This document shows, in pieces, positions 45,139 to 57,211 of a DNA stretch of 64,000 nucleotides. The stretch spans positions 17,006,501 to 17,070,500 of the forward strand of contig NC_081837.1 in NCBI RefSeq assembly GCF_030867095.1. Reading direction: 5' to 3'. Under the pieces are notes generated by a model. That model did no database searches. It saw nothing but the letters and a program-made list of their open reading frames with translations, and was not told the origin of the DNA. Source of the stretch: Alligator mississippiensis. Taxonomy: Eukaryota; Chordata; Crocodylia; Alligatoridae. The position numbers and the translations under genes are program-made. Every line of letters starts with the position of its first letter. The stretch's first letter is position 1.

Positions 45139-46896
45139 CCTTTGCGTGCTCCCTCACCACCTAGTGGTAAGGTGCAGTAAGAGCCACCTCCTGTGTGAGC
45201 TCCCCCAGGACAGCTACTCGTCTGCTTGCTCTGGAGCATGGCATAATTTATATTGATGTATAAAGACAATGTCAATGATGCTGGCCTATGTGTTCTTTTG
45301 CCCACAGTCTAGTGGTCAGCTTGCTGTGACTGTCTGGGCTTGTGGCTTTGTATCAAAAGGCTCAGATTTGCAGTGCATCGGTAATGTTGGCAAATTTGCA
45401 GCCATTGGCCTGTTAGAAATGAAACCTCGCTTGAGACACAAACTCACATGAATCTGGGACATGAATCAAAGAAGAAGAGTGTCTAATTTAGAGGTTCTTT
45501 TAGCAGCTGGCCCCTGGGACATGAACAACCTGCTAGTTCCCAGTGGTAATCTGGTTACTTGGGCATTACCAGCTCTGTTGGAATCAGGTAGGTGGCACTG
45601 CCCAGTTCTGTAGCAAGCCTGCCACAAGCAGACACATTCTGTCCAGGGGGAGAGCTCCTTCAGAGCTTCCATCACAGGCTGGTAGCTTTGAAATTTGCAT
45701 TTTGTTTCATTTCAAAGCTCTGGCTTTAGTTTTATTTATTTTTTCCCCTGTCTCCTGGTTCCCTTTAGTTTCAGGCACCTGAATGCCAGCAAGAGGTAGA
45801 CAAATTGGCAGAAGTTCAAAGGACAGGAACAAGAAAACCAGATTGCAGCCTAGAAGGATTGACTCAGGAGGACAGAGCTCCCTCAGTGGGGCTTGCTTAA
45901 GTGGTGACAAATGTGGACATAACCGTCAACCAGCATTTGAAGGCTGTAAACAAGGAGGGAGGAGGGGGCAGTGGCCAGGACTAGAGCACCAGGAGCAATG
46001 AGATGAGGGTGAGGAGCTATGCTAAATATCAGGAACAGCTTCTTAACGCAGGGAGGGGTTAGGCTGGGGGGGAGGGCAGGAAGCTCATAAGGAAGATGGG
46101 GAGAATGCTGTTGCTTGGAAATGAAACCATCTATCATGAGGAACAAACCTGGGTTGGAGGAAGGGGGTAGGTAAGCCCATGTGCCTGGGGCTCCAGGTAA
46201 GGGTAGGGCAGGGAGACTCAGTTCCTGACCTCACAGCAATGAGGAGGGTTTTTGAGCCAACCGGGGTATACACAGGGTAAGAAATTGCTGCCCGGACAAT
46301 GGCTGCACTCCAGTGGGCTAGAGGAGTTTGAAGTAAAAGCTGCGGTAGACAGCTGCCTGGCTCATCCCTTAATCAGCAGCTGCTGTGAATGAGGAGGGGT
46401 GTGAACCCCCATGGGAGTGCAGATGATCCTGGGTTTCCTGTACTGTACATGCTAAATATCTATGCAGTGGCAGGCCTGTTTGCACATGCAGTTCTCAGAC
46501 TCTCATGCCCAGCCCAAGTACATACATGCTAGCTCCCATGATTCACATGCCTGCAGCTGCCTGCATTACTCTTAGACATCTCTTTGCCTGTAGAATTTGC
46601 CACATGGTCACAGCTCACAATGTTTGCAAAGCCAGGCCTCTTGTGCCTTTCCTACAGTGAATGTCTGCTGAACCCCTGGCTGGGCACAGCTCATTGCCTG
46701 GCCCTCAGCTTGGGATACCAGGAAGGGATGCCTGGTTCTTGGGCTGGTGAGCTGCAAATGCTGGGGGAGGTACTGTAACAGGAATGAGCCAGTACCCAGT
46801 GTCCTTTTTGTGTGGCATGCCTGTGCTATGATTTGGGTAGTCTGATGCCAATGCCCTGACACTCAAATAGTCCCTGCCAGTGCCCCGGCCACATAC

Positions 46897-47031
46897 CTGT
46901 ATTCTCTGTGGCTGCTGTCATCTCGGTAGCAGTCAGCTGAACAGTCGCACTGCAGCGGGCAGCCCTCTCCATACTCAGGGTACTCCATGGCATACTCCTC
47001 TCCATCCACCATATGGTGGTTTTCTATCACT
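46897..47031 (-). CDS. SRRM3: SRRM3 coding exon 2: acidic/Cys-containing linker
   Basis: The exon is 135 nt and codes residues 34-78 (VIENHHMVDGEEYAMEYPEY, then GEGCPLQCDCSADCYRDDSSHREY). It is acidic in its first half and then carries four closely spaced cysteines (CPLQCDCSADC). Mammalian SRRM3 has an acidic stretch followed by a DCDCPASCYR-like motif directly after cwf21, so this is the matching exon. The acceptor is TTGGCCAG with AG at 47,032-47,033. The donor is GTATGT with GT at 46,895-46,896. It joins exon 1 as AT|A (Ile) and ends in AG of a split Arg codon. Length is a multiple of three with phase 2 at both ends. Whether the cysteines bind a metal is unknown. Confidence 0.93.
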
Positions 47032-49458
47032 CTGGCCAAGGAAGAAGACACAGCTCAGTCAACCCAAAGCTACTTGCTTGTCACCGATCACAAAACAGTC
47101 ATTGCTTGGTCCCCAGACTCTGCAGTGCTGCTCTAGGCTCCCATTGCCACTGGCTTGTGAATAGGCTGGCCTGGGGAAGAGGCAACATGGACTGCACATC
47201 CTGTTTGGCCCACCTGGGGATGCCAGAGAGCTGGAGTGGGACAAGATGCCCTGGGACTGGCTCCCCAGCAAAGGGCTACAGGCAGAATGCAGGGGCCATG
47301 TCTCTGAGCATCAATAGCAATCGGCAAACTCCTCTATTGATTTTCAGGCCTGGTGGTGAATTAAGGCTTCTGCTGAGACTGGAAAAGAACTTGCTGGTTC
47401 CTCCTTTGGGCCCAGTAACCTCCAGTAGACCAGCATTTAGGGCATGCTTCTCTCCCAGGTTTTGGGAGCAGCAGGAGAGGGAGGGAGAGGAATGAGTAAC
47501 ACGGAGCACTTCCCAAAGGTGGAGCCCTGCTCACTGCCTGTCTGCCACATGTGGGGAACCTGGGCTACAGACTTGCCCAGGGACTGAGGGGTAAAGCTGG
47601 GACTAAGACTCTGGGCTTGTGAGAGGAGGTAGATATCAAGGGAGCTGCTGAGATTTGTGACTCATCTGGATGACCAGCAAATGTGTGTGTTATAGGGGGC
47701 CAGTAGCAGGGGAGCTTGGGGGGTCCCTATAAAGCAAGGGAGCACCTCAGGTGGACTCCTTTCCACCTGTCTGTGAGGTATGGCAGGGGTACTACCTGCC
47801 CCTTGTCAAGGTGGGAAACTGAGGCACAGACAGCCATGGGAAAGCCAACCCTGCAGTGTGGCATGGACAGAGCCTAGCTAGCTAGCAGCCTGGAAACAGT
47901 GTGGGCTCAGCACTCTCACAGCAGCTTCTCGGGTGGTTTCTGCAGCTGTACCAGGGTTGAGTACAGCCCCTGGCCTGGTCCCAGCACCCAGGCTGGCTCA
48001 GGCCTGGCTGAACTCCACAACAGCCACAGCAGCCCAGTCAGACCTTGAGTGACATGTGCCAGCTCCTGCAGAGGGTTGTTGGCAACACGGAGCCCTGCAC
48101 CCAGCTCTCCCACCTCAGAAGCCACTGCCAGCCATAGGACTGGCCTCTCCCTGGCCCAGCATGTCTCTGATCTGAACCACACTGTTTGCTACGCGTTGGC
48201 CGAAGACGGCATCAGCAAAACACATCAGCTTCTGCTGACTTCATGCTCTTGGCCTGTTGTTTCCCTTGAGCTGCGGTGCAGGCAGGCCCTAAGCTTCATT
48301 AATAAATGACTGCTAATTATCCATGAATTATTCATTGGCACATGCCTTCCTCTGGGCTGCTGCAGCAAGCCAGCCTTGAAGGTGGCAAGATTTAAAGAGG
48401 GCGACTGTCATGAGGAGCTGCTGCTAATCTGGGAGCTGGAGACCCCCCTGGGTAGCAATCCCATCCATGCTTGGAGACCTCCTACTGGAGCAGGCAGCCA
48501 GTGTGGCTGGCAGGAGCCAGTCCTGCACCCAGGTACCCAATGTGGGCAAAGCAGATCATGGATGCAGCTGAAACCCACCCCTGTACCTCCATTCAGTCAC
48601 TTGCCTGGCAGCGTCTCACTTCCTCACAAAGTGGTATATGCACTCTAGACCCCAGGGGCCTGGGCCTGTGCACTGTGCCCTTTGGAGAGGTACAGAGAGG
48701 CCAAATGAATGGGGGGGTGGAGATGAAGGAAAAGGCCAGAATGGTAGTGGGGAGCAGCAATTTTGTGCAGGGCACTGGGGCCTGAGTCCTGACAGCTTGA
48801 GCTGGTCTGCATGGCTGGCTTACCATGGACTGACTGAGGCTGGATCTCTGCTCTCTCCTGCTGCTCTGAGGTGACCTGGATCTAGGCTCTGCTTTGTGGC
48901 TTGTGGAGATCCCACACAGAGCCCCACCCAGGTGGACAAACTGTGAGGGCAGGTGGTTTCTCCTGAGATCGCACTGAGGATAGGGCCATTAGCCTGCCTT
49001 GCTTCCGTGAAGGTCAGGGAAGGAATGACGTTACAGCTGAGTTAGTGGCTGGGAAAAATGCAGAGGGGCCCCAACGCATTTGAGAGAGGCCTCAAGCAAA
49101 CCCTAAGGCCATGCCATGCTGCTGCAAGGCACAGCAGTCCCCAGCACAGAGGGAGCGGGACTAGGGAGTGCACTGGAGGACGGCTCCTTGTCTCTGCTCT
49201 TGTGATGGCCTGGATGGCCTGGCTGACACTGCTGCAGTGTGGATCCCAGGCTGTGCTGCTGAGGCCTTGCAGTCATGAGGAGGTGCTATGTAGCCTGCCA
49301 ACCTCACCTCTATGCCCTGCCCCCGAGCATCTCAGGGGCTTTCACCCTCCATGCACATGATCCAGACTCACTGACAACCCCAGCTTTAATGGCTCTTCTT
49401 AACAAGTGCTGAGCCTGGCCCATGACACAGTGCCTTGGGACTGGGGATGGTTCTAGAT

Positions 49459-50304
49459 CAGTGGTGCTCAACCTCCAGCCTGTGTGCTCCAGATATGCCC
49501 TGCAAAGCCAGCGTGAATGGCCTGTCACCAGCATGTCAGTGCATGTGAATGCTGCTGCTGCTCTCACCCCCCGCTTCCTCCTGCTGAATTCAGCTGAAGG
49601 GGAAGGGAAGTAAATAGCCTCCATGCTCTCTTCTTAGTGCCACATCCCTGTAAAAACTCTGGCAGATGGAAGGGGAAAGGCACTGGAGACCTAGCCTTGG
49701 TGGTCCCATGCCCGCATGCCCACGGGGCTCTGGCACAGCACTGGGCTGCCTACAGCACCTACAAAGAGCAGGCCATTCTTTCAGAGAAAGCCCCACTGCT
49801 TTTGGGCAGAGTGGGGTCCCACTGTCACCACATTCCCAAAGCACACAGCTCCCCTTCAGGAGACACTGGTAGGGCACTGGGAAGGTAAGCAGCTGAGGTA
49901 AGGTATAGTGCTGCCAGCTGGGCAGTCTGTCCTCCTCTCCCACAGGCCTGAGGCCCTGCAATCCCCCACCAAAACTAAGCACCTGGAAGCCAACCCACTC
50001 CCTGCAGGCTAATGCAAGCTAGTGGCTCATCATCTCAATCCCTGCTGCTGAACAGGGCACTGCTTTATTTTAAAGTTTATTTATTTTTATAAAATGTAAA
50101 ATAGCACTACAGTATATTGGACTTTGGACTTCACATGAATGATCTAAAATGACTAAAACTGTATGTTTTCCTTTCTCATAGTACTGAAAATACTTACTTT
50201 TAGGATATACCAAGATGTAGAAGCAAAATGCCTTTCTATGCGGCCCTCAGCCCATTTCTGATTTTAAGGTTTGGTCTACTTGTAAAAAAGGTTGAGCATC
50301 ACTG
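49459..50304. mobile_element. hAT-type DNA transposon remnant with terminal repeats and TCTAGA target duplication, 846 bp
   Basis: The left end CAGTGGTGCTCAACCT (49,459-49,474) and the right end AGGTTGAGCATCACTG (50,289-50,304) are inverted copies at 15 of 16 positions. The flanking octamers TTCTAGAT (49,451-49,458) and CTCTAGAC (50,305-50,312) share the central TCTAGA, as expected for an 8-bp nTCTAGAn duplication. The right third is AT-rich; the middle may hold a secondary insertion. No intact transposase frame. Confidence 0.8.
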
Positions 50305-52561
50305 CTCTAGACCAAGGACCTTTCTGCTCTACAGATCCTTCTCACTGTTGCCCTTCAGGGACATATGCTAAAGGTATGCTCAGCAGGATGGAAGGCATAT
50401 GAGATAGTCTGTCTTGCTCCCTTCAAACCCTTTGGCTACAATGCCAGTAAGAAAGGCCCCAGCTTATAAACTATCCTTCATCTTCCTTGCTAGGAAGAGC
50501 CTGAAGTGGACCAGGATGATCCCTTGACCAGGGAGCCCCCCTCCCATTGCCTCAGCATGACCCTGGGACCCCAGCCTACGTATCATTTATCGCCACAAGG
50601 TAGGATCACATGCTTCACCAAAAACCTCATTCTGTCAGCTTCAAAACCTTATCTGGCCTCCAACCTGGGCCTGAGTCTGGTAGAGAGGGCCCTTTATGTT
50701 TCACTCAGCTCTGCTGGACTCTAGCCTTTGTGGGTTGCTTTGACATCCAGGCACCATCAGTCCTCACTGTCCCTCTCCCATTCCCTCAGCTCCCCCTGGC
50801 CACTCTATTCCTCCTCTGCTCTATCTAGCCTCTCTGACCCGTTGCTCTTCCTGCTTCCTCAAAGTAAACTCACCTCTCATTGCTTCTACCAGTTTCTACT
50901 TTCCTACCATTTCCTCCCCCTCTCTCAGCTGCCTGCATTTCCCCACCCCCTCCCAGCTAAATCCCCTCATCTCTGTTCTACTTCAATCCTCCCTCTTCTT
51001 GGGAAGGAGCTGAAAACTTTAAATGAACCTCCAAATTCAAAGGGGGAAGTAACAGCATTTATTTCCTTTTCATCTGGCTCTAAAGGAGGGAGTATTTTTG
51101 GATGATGAGATGCAAAAGCAAATGAGAGTTTTCAGTTGCAAAGGCTCGGCCATGGGGTTTTTTTGAGGCCGCATGGCAGTGGTGAAACATCAAAGATTAA
51201 AAACAAAATGTTCCTCAGCTGTGCCCCATCTTCAAGACATGAAACAGGCTGGCTGGCTGCCTTCCACGTCAGGCAACTGCAACTCAGAAATGAGCAGCAT
51301 TTTCATTTCATTGATGTGTGGTGTCTTTTGCAGGCCCTTTGGCACTGGACTCAAATGCTCCCTGCTCAGAGAATTGCTTGGGAATGTGAAGGGATGAATT
51401 CTTCAGCACCCAGTCTCTGTGCTTGCATCTGTAGATCATTCAGCAGGGAGGCACTGACTCTGGGACTGTGAGACTCCCTCTATTACTTTGAGCAGTTCTT
51501 GCTCCTGGAACAAACTCACAGGCTTCAATGGGGCTCCTGGAGCAATGAGTTGAGTGCTTCTGCATTACAGGCTGGACCACAGAGCAGGAGGATGATCTTG
51601 GGCTTAAGGCACTGGACTCAGCTATAGGGAAGCTTGGTGCCATTCCAAGCTCTGCTACTGGCTCCTTGGGTGGCCTTAGGCAAGTCATTTAGAGCTGAGG
51701 ATGCCAAAGAGTTCTGCCCACAGGTTCTTTTCCTAGGCACCTACGTAAGTGGGTAGGTTCTCAAGAGCAGAGGCATTCTGAGAAGAATGCAGGAGAAGGG
51801 CACTTCTGAAAGCCTGGCCTTTAATCTCTGTGCCTCAGTTCTCCATATCTAACCCTTGGGCTGCCTTGCACATGTTCAAACTGCAAGCTCTTTGGAGTAG
51901 GAACTTTGTGTACAGCATGTAGCATGGATGGGCATTATTTCATCTGGGGCCTACAGGGGTTAAAATGGCTCTGCTCAGATTGTGACATATCTATGCCAGG
52001 GTCTGAGACAGGTTTTACTGGGCAAATGCTTCATGTGGACCTGATGTTCCCTTCCCCATTCCTCCCTAGTGGTGCTTCCATCCACTTGTGATTGACACCA
52101 GTAGCAGAACCTGGCCCTGAGCATTGGCCATAATCCCAGGTCTGTGGAAAGCTTTGCCAGAGCTGCATAAAACATGGCAGCCCCTGTCACAACCCCTTCC
52201 TGTGGATGCTGCATGTAACAAAGCTGGCAGGACCTGGCTCAGGCCATAAGCAGGGCCTCCACTTGGGTTTATTCTTGTGGGTGACTTCAATTAAGGCCAA
52301 TGAATGCTCTTCTAGAAGAGCCTGCCTTTGTGCTGGCTTCCCCTCGGAAGGCATTTAATGGGGAGTGACAAGCGCCAGCATCTTTCAGCACAAATGAATC
52401 TCTGTCACTCGTGGAGTTTAACCCAATTAAGAGTCAAGTGAATAATTGCCTGTTTGAAAGGAGTGAAAAACCAGGGTGTTTTGGACCCAAAATACAAGTG
52501 AGACATCCTCCTCTTTACTGCAAATTATCATTCCTCCCAGAAGGCTCTGCCAGCTGTCAGT

Positions 52562-52564
<3 letters not shown>

Positions 52565-52593
<29 letters not shown>
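52565..52593 (+). repeat. (GA)n dinucleotide repeat
   Basis: A nearly pure GA repeat of about 14 units. Confidence 0.95.
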
Positions 52594-54159
52594 CGGGGGA
52601 GGCAGCCAGTATTAGAAGGACTTTTCTTAGGTTATCTGGCTTCAATTTTCCTATGGCATGTTTCTAGGTGATTGGGTTTTGTGTCATTTCAAAATGACTC
52701 CTGCCCACCCATGTGTGGAGGTCAGGGAATGCCTCTATAGTTAAAAAAAATACAGAGTAAATAAATATAATTACTTGTTGGATTTTGTCAACGTGTCGCT
52801 TGGCCTGAAAGATAAAATTCAGAACGGTGGACAGCTCACAGGCAATGTGTTCCCTTCCAGAGCCTGTTATTAAAATAGTCCCATCAGAGGCTTTTCTTCC
52901 ATTAGCTCTGACTCAGCTGCTCAGGGCCTGGTTTCATTGCCTGGATTATCTGTTTCTTTTTTCTCCCTGAACCCTGCATTATAATTTTTCAGTACTGCCA
53001 GGAGGCCCATTAGGAGAGGAGAGGGAGGCTTGCTTCCTTGGTAACTGTGCTGTGTTGCAGGGCTGGATAGGTCCAGGGAAGAGTGTTGGGGTAAGGACAC
53101 TGAGAGGCAGCATCGTATGGTGGGACTGAGACTTCAGAGTATAGCATGGACTATACTCCTGGAGCTGCCAGTGGCCTGCTGAATGACCATGAACAAGTCA
53201 CCTACCCTTCCATGCCTCAAAACTGAACGACACTGACTTCCTTGTTTTGGAGACAAAGAGCAAGGCACTGTTATTATGCCCTTCACACTGACAGACTATG
53301 GTAAAAGCATAGCATCAAGATTTCAGTGCTGAGGATTCCAAAGTTAGGCATGCCACAATTAAAGATGCCTTCATTCACCCACCTATTTTGTGCCTATGCA
53401 TAATGACACCATCTTTAATTAGCTGATTGCATGCCATTATTTTCCAGGGGATCCCTACTTCATTCAGTTCATGATGTTCACTTAAGATGCAATTCAGCAT
53501 CTTGCTTGCTCCTTGCCATTTGCAGTGTATCCCCAGGTCTTCTCTACTGCACACAATTCAAACTCCGCTTTGAGGACAGAGGAATTAATGCCTTTATAGA
53601 CTTTTCCTGGGGCAGTACTCATGATAATGTCTGAGTGCTTTTGAGACACCAATGAATTTGATTTCATAGCATTCCCGTGTGATGGGGTGGGGTCCTGGGG
53701 GGGTGGGGGGACACGATGAGGAACTGAGGCACAGACAGATTAAGGTGAAAGTCCACTAAAGCTTGGGTGTCCAGTGTGAAGAATGTAGCTTGACTTTCAG
53801 ATTGCGTAGCACAATATAGATGGCCACAGCTAGAAAAAGCACAGCTGGTTCCTGGGTCAGTAGCATCCCCTGCCTCTTCTGCCACCCACTAGGATATATC
53901 TAAAAAGCACTATTCACAGCCAAAAAGTGATTTAAAGTACTTGGCAGCAAAGGTTGAACACGAAGCAGAGAAAGGAGGGGTGAATCCTACACTGAGGGGC
54001 CCAGGTACAGTTCCACCTGCCAAACAAAACAGATGTTTCATGAATCAGCATGATCCATCCAGTCCTTCTCATACATGGTCACTTTGCAAGGAGAGCAATA
54101 TAACAGCCCCCTCTCATACTGGGAATTAGTATTTCAAGTGCCCTAGGCAGAGGATCAGG

Positions 54160-54281
54160 AGCTGGGAACTATTGTGGTTCTTATCCCAGCACTGACTCTA
54201 ACTTGCTTTGTCACCCTGGGCAAGTCCCTTTCTATCCTCCTGCCTCAGTTTTTTCCAGCTGCATAATGGGACTGATGCCCC
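54160..54281 (+). mobile_element. MIR-like SINE copy A (122 bp, near-identical to copy B)
   Basis: It contains the MIR-type core CCCTGGGCAAGTCCCTTTCT, then CTGCCTCAGTTTTTTCC, then GCATAATGGGACTGATGCCC. The 122 bases from AGCTGGGAAC to GATGCCCC match copy B at 55,873-55,994 with three substitutions. Outside these limits the two copies do not align. Confidence 0.75.
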
Positions 54282-55872
54282 TAATTTATCTACTGACAAA
54301 GAACACTGAGAGGATCAATTAGTGGACAAAATTTGTCTTGTCCTGCCATGCCTGGGAGGTCCTGGATGGGGGGAAGAATACATGTGGTAACACTGAGACA
54401 GATTTCAGCACCATATGCATCAGTAAAGTGCATCTTCTGAAGCCAGTAGCACATCAGGGCACTAGATGGAGTGAAGGGCATAGTCAGAAGAGCAGTGGGG
54501 TCCTGGTCTCATGCTTGGTGGGGATCCAGGAATTGCTCTGCTGCTGCTTCATGACCTGATGGGAGAATTTCTTTCCCTGTGTGGAAATCCACTCACATTC
54601 TGGTTAGCTGGGGTCTGGATAGGCCTTTTATTGCTTTTTAAAGTGCTTTGAGGACCCAGCATGGCCCAGAAGTGCTAAGGCTGATTGTTATCCTGGCAGT
54701 TTATTCAGACTGGCTTGATCATCTTGGAACTGATTAGATAGCAAGAAGGATGGCCCCTTTCCCAGTTCAGCAATTCCCACTGATTCCCAGATGTGGCCCA
54801 GGGATGACCATCTTCCTGTGATGTGTTTTCCCAGTGCTGAGCATAGCAGGGTCCAGGGCTGTGATTGCAGGTACTGCTGCCACACCACTGCTTTACCAAT
54901 AAGCATCACCATAAATTAGGACAAGGACTATCCTTTTGCTTGGTATCTGTACAGCAGCAGCACAATGGGAACCTGGTCCTGCACTAGGTCTCCCAGGTAC
55001 TACATGAATGTAGTTAATAACCAATCTCTGCACCGGAAACAGATAATTAGCCAGTATGTCTATGTGGAAGGGGCAGGGATGACTAACTCTCCATCTCCTT
55101 ATTGTAGCCAGAAAGTGAATACACCAGAAAGAGAATACACCTTTTAACCCCTGCTTTTGTATGTGATACTCAGTTTCAAGACACCTGGTAACTCAATGGT
55201 AGCTGGTGCATGATGCATTAGATTGCTGTTTTATGACTTAAACACTAGACTGTGCTTGCCACCAATTCTGCTGCCTGGCATTTCCCAAGAAAATTGGCCT
55301 AAAATTAAGATCCATTGTTCAAGTGAACTTAGAGAAAGAAGCACAGCAACTGGAAAAATTTATAGGACCCTGAATGACTGCCAGACAGCTCCATTGCCTA
55401 GAAAATGCACCATATAAATCTCCCAGCCCTTGTAACTCATGGTAATGTCTCCAAGTCTGGAATTAGTTCTACTGCTCTCAAAGGGAGGCCCTTCAACCCA
55501 TCTAATATACATGCTGGAGCTAGGTTACGATTAGAAGCCCAGGAGTGATGCCAATCTATAGCAGCTGAGACTCTGTCCCCTCCCCACCCTCAACCTCACT
55601 CCTTAAACCCGAGTTCTGCAAACTTGCAATTGCATCTGCCAAACATGTATGTTATCAAGCCACTGGTAAACAAGGGGTTAATTTTAGCTTGGTTTCCTCC
55701 CTTCCTCTTGCTCAGGTACTCAGGAACAGGGAATACTGGATGTTTGGGGATGGAGAAGAAAAGCTGGGATCAATTACCTGGGATTTAGGATTCTGATGAT
55801 CTCCAAGCAAGCTGATATCTTTCTATTCACTTTCTACATCTGGTGCAATATTCCACTGTTTAATGGTTCTTC

Positions 55873-55994
55873 AGCTGGGAACTATTGTGGTTCTTATCCC
55901 AGCACCGACTCTAACTTGCTTTGTCACCCTGGGCAAGTCCCTTTGTATCCTCCTGCCTCAGTTTTTTCAAGCTGCATAATGGGACTGATGCCCC
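55873..55994 (+). mobile_element. MIR-like SINE copy B (122 bp, near-identical to copy A)
   Basis: Same sequence as copy A except for three base changes (C for T, G for C and A for C). It is in the same orientation, 1,713 bases downstream on the plus strand. Confidence 0.75.
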
Positions 55995-57109
55995 ACTGAC
56001 TATGCCTGTATTTTGCCACTAAATCCTTCCACTATGATTCCCTTGGCCATGAAGTAGCCCTCAGAGAGGGTGAATGTTCAGTGTATTCTAGAAGAAAGAT
56101 GCCAATCTTAAACTACAGGATGTTTGGTCAGACTCAACCATGGGCTCACTCCAAGCTGTGCCTGTTGCTGCTTTCTGGTTGTGATGATGGACCCTGCAAG
56201 TGACTGCAGGAAAGATGTTCCCAGTGCTGCAGTATTTTTCCCATTGTCCTGATTTCCTGACCTTAATGAAGCATTAATATTCAGTGAACCTACTGGATCT
56301 ATTCCTGTCCCAAGTGACCTGGTTTCTAGGCTGATAGATTATATGTGCTTTGCTGACTGCGCTCACTGTGCCATTAAGCATTTCACAGATAAATCATGAT
56401 CAATCCAGGGCACAGCCAAGAACTGACAGGTATATTCCTGGATCTGTGCATGGAACAGCAATGTCAGAAGCTAAGCAATCAGTGTATATGCTGTGCCACT
56501 TGCCTGAAGGAATGAAGCGCCTGCTCATAAGATGGGAATGGCGCTGGGAGAGCTCTCGACCTTGGTTACACGGGAACCAATTGGAGGGTAAATGCTCCAG
56601 AGTATGCATGTGCATGTCTCACTGCAGTCTCCCTGGATTTAAATCAGCCTGGTGCAAAACCTGCTAGTGAGGTGATTCTAGACTGATATGGATGTGAATG
56701 AAGTTATATTGAATACCCAGCAGAATGGGGTGTACATGGCTGCAGCTCTAAGTAAGCGCAGGATCTGACCCTAACTGTATAGGTGCCAGTGGGATTACTT
56801 CAGATTGGTGGCAGTGTCATGGAGATTAGAATCTGACCCACTAAATTATGGTAGTGAAGGGCCTGGGTAAGGCTTTGCAAGGGCAGGGGCAGCATTTGGA
56901 TTAGTGTGTGGACTGGAGGGTGAAATCTAGGAGTTACGTCAGCACTGGACTATAGTGATATAGGGGAACTGGAGAGATCCCAATCCAGACCTGTCCTGAA
57001 AGGGGGAAATTCTGACACAGAGGACGGGCCAGAAAACCAAGGGGTGTGCTAGGAATTCAGACTCCCCTTTCCTGCCCACCAAAGCCCCTTCAAGCCTCTC
57101 CATACTCAC

Positions 57110-57211
57110 ATCTGACGCCCATGCTGATCCTCCCTGGTGAGCACGCCCTCCTTCTCCATTAGCATCTGCCGGAAGGTTCCCACCTTCTGCCGGATCTCCT
57201 CTTCGGAGTAC
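57110..57211 (-). CDS. SRRM3: SRRM3 in-window coding exon 1: C-terminal half of the cwf21 domain
   Basis: This 102-nt exon reads YSEEEIRQKVGTF, then RQMLMEKEGVLTRED, then QHGRQ. This is the second helix of the cwf21 domain, which in the SRRM2/SRRM3 family contacts the spliceosome near PRPF8/SNRNP200. SRRM4 lacks the domain, and the wording differs from what I recall of SRRM2, so the paralogue called is SRRM3. The acceptor is a pyrimidine-rich tract ending CTCCAG at 57,212-57,213. The donor is GTGAGT, with its GT at 57,108-57,109. The exon opens with the third base of a split codon (G, consistent with the family Gly before YSEEE) and closes with AT of a split Ile codon. The front half of cwf21 and the start codon are not found between 57.2 and 64 kb, so the gene is partial in this window. 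Residues are numbered below from this Tyr as 1. Confidence 0.95.

Larger units (their letters stand above)
42199..46896 (-). other. SRRM3 intron between exons 2 and 3 (4,698 nt)
   Basis: It contains a MITE (42,949-43,138), a tetranucleotide repeat (44,728-44,812) and a hAT-type MITE (44,848-45,138). Other open frames are short and unrecognised. Confidence 0.75.
47032..57109 (-). other. SRRM3 intron between exons 1 and 2 (10,078 nt)
   Basis: It contains the 846-bp hAT element (49,459-50,304), a (GA)n tract (52,565-52,593), two near-identical MIR-like copies (54,160 and 55,873) and further old SINE fragments (for example near 51,640-51,700 and 53,165-53,225). No further coding exon was found. 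Confidence 0.75.
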
